DNA of 64,000 bases from an uncultured Eubacteriaceae bacterium (GTDB lineage: Bacteria > Bacillota > Clostridia > Lachnospirales > CAG-274): the NCBI GenBank assembly GCA_947167715.1, contig CAMVJD010000010.1, positions 18,985 to 82,984 of the forward strand, read 5' to 3'. The translations under genes and the position numbers were made by a program. The notes beneath the pieces were generated by a model that saw only the letters and a program-made list of their open reading frames with translations, was not told the origin of the DNA and did not search any database. Shown piece by piece: positions 57,612-64,000 of this stretch. Position 1 is the stretch's first letter; each line of letters starts with the position of its first letter.

Positions 57612-58595
57612 ATGAAAAGATTTATATGCACATCACTTGCTGCAATGATGCTTATGACATCTGCTGTATTTGCAGATACAACAGCAAATGTTTATATTGG
57701 CGACAAGCTTGTAAGCTACAGCGACCAGACACCTGTTATTATTGACAGCCGTACTTATGTGCCTATCCGTGACGTATTTGAAACGGCAGGCTTTAAGGTT
57801 GACTGGAATGCGGAAACAAAGTCCGTAACGCTTAGCAACGATTATCATAATATTATGCTGTATACACAGACAAACAGTATGCTGTCTATGGATACTTCAT
57901 TTAATATCAAATATAAAAAGCTTGACAATCCTGTTAAGATCGTAAATAACAGGACACTTCTGCCTTTGCGCGAAATACTTGAAAGCGCCGATTATTCTCT
58001 TGACTGGGATGCGGAAACAAAGTCTGCAAAGGTAAAGGACAATAACGATTATGTTGAGCTTAAGGCAAAGGCGGACAAGCTTGAAAGCATGTTTAATGAA
58101 GGCACAAAGAAATATGAGTTTGACTCATCAAAGCCCGCGGGAGAATTTACCGAGGAGGAGTATGCTTTCCTTGACAATATGTTCTCTGTGCTTAAGGAAA
58201 TGAAGGAGTCAAAGGAAACTATAAGCGGCCTTGAGGATATCAATGACATCTCACCCGAAAGCGCAAAGATGATCTCGTCTTATATGAGAAAATATACATC
58301 CAAGTTCTCTGCGGTAAAGTGCCCTGAAAGCCTTGACAATATGGACAAGAAAATGCAGGATATCTTTAATACGCTTGTTGACAATATTATTTCAATGTCG
58401 CAGTTTGCACAGGATAATCCCGACAACGGCGAGGATGCTTTCAGCATGGTATTTGCGCTTATGCTTGGCGTTGCTGCGCAGGCAAGTGAGGCTGTGGAGC
58501 CGCTTCAGAATATATGCGAGGAAAGAAATATAGATATGCAGGCAGTATTTGGCGATAAATATACCGCCGAGGAGCTTTCCAATATTGTTTTCTGA
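57612..58595 (+). CDS. Secreted copper amine oxidase N-terminal domain protein (paralog 1)
   Basis: Signal peptide MKRFICTSLAAMMLMTSAVFA; VPIRDVFETAGFKVDWNAETKSVTLS; LLPLREILESADYSLDWDAETKSAKV. Confidence 0.82.
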   Translation: MKRFICTSLAAMMLMTSAVFADTTANVYIGDKLVSYSDQTPVIIDSRTYVPIRDVFETAGFKVDWNAETKSVTLSNDYHNIMLYTQTNSMLSMDTSFNIKYKKLDNPVKIVNNRTLLPLREILESADYSLDWDAETKSAKVKDNNDYVELKAKADKLESMFNEGTKKYEFDSSKPAGEFTEEEYAFLDNMFSVLKEMKESKETISGLEDINDISPESAKMISSYMRKYTSKFSAVKCPESLDNMDKKMQDIFNTLVDNIISMSQFAQDNPDNGEDAFSMVFALMLGVAAQASEAVEPLQNICEERNIDMQAVFGDKYTAEELSNIVF

Positions 58596-58684
58596 TAAAT
58601 ATATCTGTATTTAAGGGCCGGTCGTGCAGTCAATATCCTTTGGCCCGATATCGGCCCTTTTTAAAGAATAAGGGGTGTTGAATT

Positions 58685-59506
58685 ATGAAAAAATTTATAT
58701 GCGCGGTTTTTGCATCGCTTATGATGACAACAGCTGTCCATGCCGATGTTAATGTGCTGGTCAACGGCGTTCCCGTACAGTACAGCGATCAGGCCCCTGT
58801 CATAATTAACGAACGCACATATATCCCTATCAGAGATGTGTTTGAAAAGCTTGGCTTTAAGGTGGACTGGGACGGTGAAAGCAAAGCTGTGACCATATCG
58901 GACGATTACTATATTATTGTGCTTATGACAAGGACAAACGGTATGGTAACCGCAGAATGTGACCTTGATTTTACCTACAGACAGCTGGAAAATACTGTGC
59001 AGATAAAAAACGGCAGGACTATGCTGCCGTTAAGGGAAATACTTGAAAGCGTGGGTTATGAGCTTGGCTGGGATGCGGAAACAAAATCCGCCATTGTGAA
59101 CGATAAAAATAATTACGACCTGCTTAAAACAACTAAAGCCGAAACCGAAAAGGTGTTTTCAAACGAAAACAAAACCGATTATAAAGAACTTCTTAATCAA
59201 AAGCTTACCGATAAAAGTGAGCAGGAGCAGCGCTATTGTCTTGGCGTGGCCACTATAATAGGCCAGCTTGGCTCTACAGACGGCGCAAAGGCCTTGGCGG
59301 AGCTTAATTGTCCGCGCAGTATGCAGCAGCAGGATAAGGCGCTTAAAGAGCTTTTCAGGGAGATAAACAATGACAAAATGGCATATTCTGTTTTTAAGGG
59401 ACAGAATTACGATGCTCAAAGGCAAAACAAGCTTTTGCAGCTTTTGACAGAGGATGCCGTCAAACGGGCGCAGACAAAGGCGTGGGAGATATTGGAGACC
59501 TTATAA
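58685..59506 (+). CDS. Secreted copper amine oxidase N-terminal domain protein (paralog 2)
   Basis: Signal peptide MKKFICAVFASLMMTTAVHA; IPIRDVFEKLGFKVDWDGESKAVTIS; MLPLREILESVGYELGWDAETKSAIV. Confidence 0.82.
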   Translation: MKKFICAVFASLMMTTAVHADVNVLVNGVPVQYSDQAPVIINERTYIPIRDVFEKLGFKVDWDGESKAVTISDDYYIIVLMTRTNGMVTAECDLDFTYRQLENTVQIKNGRTMLPLREILESVGYELGWDAETKSAIVNDKNNYDLLKTTKAETEKVFSNENKTDYKELLNQKLTDKSEQEQRYCLGVATIIGQLGSTDGAKALAELNCPRSMQQQDKALKELFREINNDKMAYSVFKGQNYDAQRQNKLLQLLTEDAVKRAQTKAWEILETL

Positions 59507-59989
59507 TATAATTTTCCATGCGTTTATAAGGCTGTCGATATCCCGTGCGGCGTTTGCCGGACTGGTAGACGGTAAAGCGGTTATATCCATACCGCAGCAT
59601 GATTTTTGATATTTATCAAACAGCCGTTTTGCAGTGACGCCATTGGCGTATATCCGCTGTATACGGCTGTTTTTTATTATAAGACCTATATCCGAGGGTA
59701 CAACATTTTTTATGCTGCTGTCGCTCGAACCTATAATATCACACTCTGTAATAACATCCCAAAGGGCAATGCGGTGCTTTAAAAGAAGAGCCTTTTTATC
59801 CTCCGTGGAAACAGGGAGGCTTTCGTTAAACAGGGCTGCCATTACCCGCCAAAAACGGTTTTGCGGATGGCCGTAGTAAAAATTGTTTTCGCGCGACTTG
59901 ACGGACGGCAAGGTGCCAAGTATAAGTATTTGTGAATATTCGTTGTATATAGGCTCAAAGCCGTGTTTAATATGTGTGTACTGCTTCAT
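59501..59989 (-). CDS. DNA-deoxyinosine glycosylase / uracil-DNA glycosylase superfamily
   Basis: ILILGTLPSVKSRENNFYYGHPQNRFWRVMAALF; LPSTSPANAA. Confidence 0.9.
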   Translation of the reverse strand: MKQYTHIKHGFEPIYNEYSQILILGTLPSVKSRENNFYYGHPQNRFWRVMAALFNESLPVSTEDKKALLLKHRIALWDVITECDIIGSSDSSIKNVVPSDIGLIIKNSRIQRIYANGVTAKRLFDKYQKSCCGMDITALPSTSPANAARDIDSLINAWKIIL

Positions 59990-60171
59990 TGTTCTTTGCC
60001 CCTTTCGCTTTGATTATAGCATATACAAAGCCGACGGGCAATAATAAAAAAGTTTTTAAAAAAAATAGCCTGCCGTACTTGATAAATTTACATATTTGGT
60101 ATATAATTAAGTCAAAGATATACGAATTTCGCAAAATAAGGAAGGCTAAATTTGACATTGGGGGCTAAAAT

Positions 60172-61662
60172 ATGGCAATAAATAATGTGATAAACTGTGA
60201 TGTGCTTATTATTGGATCGGGTATTGGCGCTTTAAGCGTTGCAGGTAAGCTTTGCCGTGAGGGCAGGAAAATAACTGTGGTTACAAAGGGGCTTGAAAAG
60301 TCCTGTAATTCCTCGCTTGCACAGGGCGGTATTTCGGTGGCGCTTTCAAAGCAGGACGACTATCATCTTCACTTTAAGGATACCATGGCGGCAGGCTGCT
60401 ATCAAAACGACGAGGAAGCGGTTATGACGCTTGTTTCAAAGGCGCCCGAGATAATACGCGAGTTTATTGATACGGGTATGAAATTTGACACCGACGAAAA
60501 CGGTGAGCTTCAGTTCGGCCGTGAGGCGGCGCACAGCCTTAACCGCGTTATCCACGCAGGCGGCGACAAAACGGGTCTTTTGGTGGTTGAACAGCTTTTA
60601 AGAAATATTAATGAAAATGTTACCATTATGCGAAACGAAATGGCGCTTGACCTTTGCGTTAAGGACGGAAGGTGCGGCGGCGTTGTCACCAGAGATATAG
60701 ACGGCAATTTAAAACGCTATAAGGCTGATTATACCATACTTGCAACAGGCGGTATAGGCCAGCTTTACCCATCTACCTCAAATGATGCAACCATTACCGG
60801 CGACGGTATGGCTATGGCCTACCGCGCAGGCTGTGAGCTTAAAAACCTTGAATTTATACAGTTCCACCCGACTATGCTTACCATTGACGGCAACGCCTAC
60901 GGTCTTGTGTCCGAGGCTGTTCGCGGTGACGGCGGCATACTTATAAACGAAAAGGGCGAGAAAATTATGGAGGGCGTACACCCGATGAAGGACCTTGCGC
61001 CCCGTGATGTAGTTGCAAGAGAGGTTTATGCCCATTATTTAAAGGGCGAGAAAATATATCTTGATATTTCCGCTATACACGATTTTAAGGACCGTTTCCC
61101 GACTGTTACGGAAATTTGCGAATCTCACGGCGTTGACCTTTCCAAAAAGCTTATACCCGTGGGCCCGGGCGCGCATTTCCATATGGGCGGCGTTAAGGCG
61201 ACACCGCAGGGTGTTACAAATGTCGAGGGCCTTTTTGCGGTGGGCGAGGTAGCCTGCACGGGCGTTCACGGCGCAAACCGTCTTGCAAGCAATTCCCTTT
61301 TGGAGGGTATTGTTTTCGGCAAGCTGCTTGCGGAGCATATTTTGGAGCTTGACCTTAAGGCACCCGATTTTGAATATGTTATGCCCAAAAACAGGGTAGG
61401 CGAGCTTCCGACCAAGGCAGAGATACAGCGTAAAATGATGGATTTTGTCGGTATCGTGCGTCACCGTTCGCAGATACACGAGATTTTGGAGTGGTTCAGA
61501 CAGTTTATGCCAAACGGCTGCGACAGCTTCGGGTCGCTCGACCTTGAAAATACAACCAACGAACAGCAGGAGATATATAATATGCTCACCGCAGGCTGGC
61601 TGATAGCCGAGGCCGCTTTAAAACGCCATGACAGCATAGGCGCACATTATATCGTAGAATAA
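60172..61662 (+). CDS. nadB: L-aspartate oxidase
   Basis: CDVLIIGSGIGALSVAGKL; NSSLAQGGISVAL; FGREAAHSLNRVIHAGGDKTG; HFHMGGVKATPQGVTNVEGLFAVGEVACTGVHGANRLASNSLLEGIVFG. Confidence 0.95.
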   Translation: MAINNVINCDVLIIGSGIGALSVAGKLCREGRKITVVTKGLEKSCNSSLAQGGISVALSKQDDYHLHFKDTMAAGCYQNDEEAVMTLVSKAPEIIREFIDTGMKFDTDENGELQFGREAAHSLNRVIHAGGDKTGLLVVEQLLRNINENVTIMRNEMALDLCVKDGRCGGVVTRDIDGNLKRYKADYTILATGGIGQLYPSTSNDATITGDGMAMAYRAGCELKNLEFIQFHPTMLTIDGNAYGLVSEAVRGDGGILINEKGEKIMEGVHPMKDLAPRDVVAREVYAHYLKGEKIYLDISAIHDFKDRFPTVTEICESHGVDLSKKLIPVGPGAHFHMGGVKATPQGVTNVEGLFAVGEVACTGVHGANRLASNSLLEGIVFGKLLAEHILELDLKAPDFEYVMPKNRVGELPTKAEIQRKMMDFVGIVRHRSQIHEILEWFRQFMPNGCDSFGSLDLENTTNEQQEIYNMLTAGWLIAEAALKRHDSIGAHYIVE

Positions 61663-61664
61663 AA

Positions 61665-61696
61665 ACAGAGGCTGCCGCTAATGCGACAGCCTCTGT
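61665..61696. terminator. Terminator between nadB and convergent membrane-protein gene
   Basis: ACAGAGGCTG...CAGCCTCTGT 10-bp stem. Confidence 0.6.
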
Positions 61697-61712
61697 TGAT
61701 GTGAAAATATAA

Positions 61713-62009
61713 TTATTTAAGCATACCAAGCATATTGCATACCATACCGTATGAATGAGCGCGTGAGGTGTAATCGGCAAAACCAAGGCCTATTGTTACA
61801 ATAAAGAACAATGCGTAAAGAACTATACCTATAGCGGCGAAAATAAGCAAGGCCTGGCAAAATGTCTTTTTGCTTGGGTTTACATTTGAGCCGAAAGCCC
61901 ATACAAAAAGCATTACAACATTTACGCAGGGCACACAATAAAGTATAAGTAAAGTTATCACCCAATCGCCCAATGTCATATGCTCTTGATTATCATAGTT
62001 TTCGTACAT
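61713..62009 (-). CDS. Small two-TM membrane protein
   Basis: 98 aa, two hydrophobic segments; overlaps the DUF2752 gene. Confidence 0.7.
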   Translation of the reverse strand: MYENYDNQEHMTLGDWVITLLILYCVPCVNVVMLFVWAFGSNVNPSKKTFCQALLIFAAIGIVLYALFFIVTIGLGFADYTSRAHSYGMVCNMLGMLK

Positions 62010-62439
62010 TTTTAATTATCCCCCTTATAAATTGAATAAAATTATTTGGTGTATATTCAAGCGGCGGCTTTACGGGATAGTATTTATACATCCTGTAAAT
62101 ATACGCCAATATACTTATTATAAATATAACGCCCAAAATACGCATAAAAAGTGCTGTATCGGTCTGCATTTTATAATAGCGCCTGTAGAAAAAAAACACC
62201 AAAAACGCAATAAGCAGCGGCATTACCGGCTGATACCATAATGCCTTGCCAAAATCAAGCCTTAAAAGCGCCAGTACGCTGCGTGTAGTACCGCAGGCAG
62301 GGCAGGGCAGGCCGGTAAGTATGCGCATTGGACAGCAGGTACCGAAAAGAAAAGTCAAAACGATACATGCCAAAAATGCCGCCAAAAGCGCAGGAAATAC
62401 ATTTTTTATGTCTTTTTTTAATAGTTCCGCACCGCTCAT
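61993..62439 (-). CDS. DUF2752 domain-containing membrane protein
   Basis: CPMRILTGLPCPACGTTRSVLALLRLDFGKALWYQP. Confidence 0.88.
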   Translation of the reverse strand: MSGAELLKKDIKNVFPALLAAFLACIVLTFLFGTCCPMRILTGLPCPACGTTRSVLALLRLDFGKALWYQPVMPLLIAFLVFFFYRRYYKMQTDTALFMRILGVIFIISILAYIYRMYKYYPVKPPLEYTPNNFIQFIRGIIKNVRKL

Positions 62440-62704
62440 AATTATGTGTAAGCTTTCTTCAGGTTGTTTGTAAAAACAGCGGCCCCGATTTTAAGGGCAT
62501 CATATTTGTTTTGTGAGCCGCATAATAATGCAAATACTGCAATATTTTCCGACTTACTCAAATATTTTAACATATTAATTATATAAATGCAATATTTTTA
62601 TCAAAATATATGGATATTATTTTATTTTTGTTGCCAAAGGATATTGAATTGTGCTATAATAATAATTGATATAAAAATGAACTTTTATTATTTTATTGAG
62701 AAAA

Positions 62705-63301
62705 ATGGATAAAAAAACGGATCTTCGTATTATTAAATCAAAAGCGGCTATACGTCATGCTTTTTTGGAATTGCTTAAAGAAAAGGATTATCACAGCATT
62801 ACGGTAAGCGATATAGCACGCAAAGCTCTTGTAAACCGAAAAACCTTTTATTTTCATTACTCTGCCAAGGACGATCTATATAACGAGATACTTAACGATA
62901 CTTTGGAAAGGTTTACGTCAACGCATATAATAAAAGGCATGCGCGATTATGATGTAAAACGTCAAAGCAGCATTATAAATGCTTTTTTGCGCAACATTTT
63001 GGAAGTAAAGCAGGAATGTCTTATATTTATGAGTGATAATACCAACAACATTTTTGATATAAGATTAAAGAAAATGCTGAGTGATTCACTTATTTTCGAG
63101 GACGAGGTGCTTGAAAGGACGGAAAATGATATGCCGCTTTTTAAGCTGCTTGTAGACGTTTATTTTTCGACATTTATGCGTGTGCTGCGCTGGTGGCTGG
63201 AAAGCGGAAACGAGGACACGGCAAAGTTTACCGATACAATTAAAATGCTGTTTTCAAGCCGTCCCCTTGAAATGCTTGGTTTAAAGGAGGAGGCTTTTTG
63301 A
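62705..63301 (+). CDS. TetR/AcrR family transcriptional regulator
   Basis: TDLRIIKSKAAIRHAFLELLKEKDYHSITVSDIARKALVNRKTFYFHYSAKDDLY. Confidence 0.9.
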   Translation: MDKKTDLRIIKSKAAIRHAFLELLKEKDYHSITVSDIARKALVNRKTFYFHYSAKDDLYNEILNDTLERFTSTHIIKGMRDYDVKRQSSIINAFLRNILEVKQECLIFMSDNTNNIFDIRLKKMLSDSLIFEDEVLERTENDMPLFKLLVDVYFSTFMRVLRWWLESGNEDTAKFTDTIKMLFSSRPLEMLGLKEEAF

Positions 63302-63954
63302 GTAAGGTAACTTATATAGAACACAGCGGTTTTTTTGTTGAGCTTTCGGATAAAGCATTGCTTTTTGATTATTTTAAGGGCAGCATACCCAAAACGGACA
63401 AGCCGCTTTATATTTTTTCAAGTCACAGGCATAAGGACCATTTTAATAAAAAAATTATGCAGCTTAAAAGCGAAAAAATCATCCTGTCAAATGATATAAG
63501 GGCGGTACCGACGGAAAATACGGTAAAGCTTGGACCAAACAAGCATACAAATATAGACGGCATAAATATAAAAACGCTGCGGTCAACGGATGAGGGCGTT
63601 GCCTTTATACTTGAATACAACGGGATAATAATTTACCATGCAGGGGATCTGAACGATTGGTACTGGAAGGGTGAGCCCGAAGAGTGGAATGCCGAGATGA
63701 CATTAAAATATCAAAGCATTATCCTAAAGGGGTTTGCGGATATCCCGCGCGTGGATGCGGCCTTTTTGCCCGTCGATCCAAGGCAGGAGGAATACTGCGG
63801 CAGAGGCGCGGATTTTTTTCTTGACAACGTAAAGGCCGAGCATATTTTTCCTATGCATTTTTGGGGGAACTATAAGGCAGTCAAAAAATATGCGGATACG
63901 CGAAAGGAAAATATACATATTATATCACAGGCACCGCAGGTGTTTGAAATTTAA
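63298..63954 (+). CDS. MBL-fold metallohydrolase
   Basis: SSHRHKDHF, IIYHAGDLNDW, HIFPMHFWGNY. Confidence 0.88.
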   Translation: MSKVTYIEHSGFFVELSDKALLFDYFKGSIPKTDKPLYIFSSHRHKDHFNKKIMQLKSEKIILSNDIRAVPTENTVKLGPNKHTNIDGINIKTLRSTDEGVAFILEYNGIIIYHAGDLNDWYWKGEPEEWNAEMTLKYQSIILKGFADIPRVDAAFLPVDPRQEEYCGRGADFFLDNVKAEHIFPMHFWGNYKAVKKYADTRKENIHIISQAPQVFEI

Positions 63955-63956
63955 CC

Positions 63957-64000
63957 AACTAAGGAAGTCCCCCGCTTCTAAAGCGGGGGTGCTTACTTAA
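63957..64000. repeat. 44-nt dispersed hairpin repeat, copy 2 (runs off the window)
   Basis: Identical to 5798-5841; begins 2 nt after the stop codon of the MBL gene. Confidence 0.9.

Overview
The window looks like a chromosomal segment of a low-to-mid GC, anaerobic Clostridia/Ruminococcaceae-like Firmicute. This placement is inferred from gene content (anaerobic NrdD, the mreBCD-pbp2-min-rodA-mgsA cluster, copper-amine-oxidase-N/SLH secreted proteins). It is mostly core metabolism: NAD biosynthesis (nadA, nadC, nadB), proC, PPi-type phosphofructokinase, two GH43 enzymes, nrdR and nrdD, pssA/psd, miaA, cysK, pyrE, a MoxR-DUF58-transglutaminase operon, copA and rimM-trmD. I saw no rRNA, tRNA, CRISPR array or intact transposase. 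The observations most worth a second look are: (1) two hairpin-array elements. One lies at 5798-5953, and its first 44 nt recur exactly at the right window edge. The other is eight consecutive stem-loops at 22005-22209 that appear inserted into the nrdD terminator with a 22-bp duplication. (2) A serpin in one apparent operon with an ECF sigma/anti-sigma pair. (3) A Cu-ATPase with a C-terminal CopZ-like domain preceded by an in-frame internal SD+ATG. (4) An AsnB-like protein lacking the N-terminal Cys nucleophile. (5) minD-minE without minC. (6) Paired palindromic operators upstream of nrdD (NrdR-box-like) and cysK (Rrf2/CymR-like). All calls come from reading the sequence and the supplied ORF translations. 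No database searches were run.
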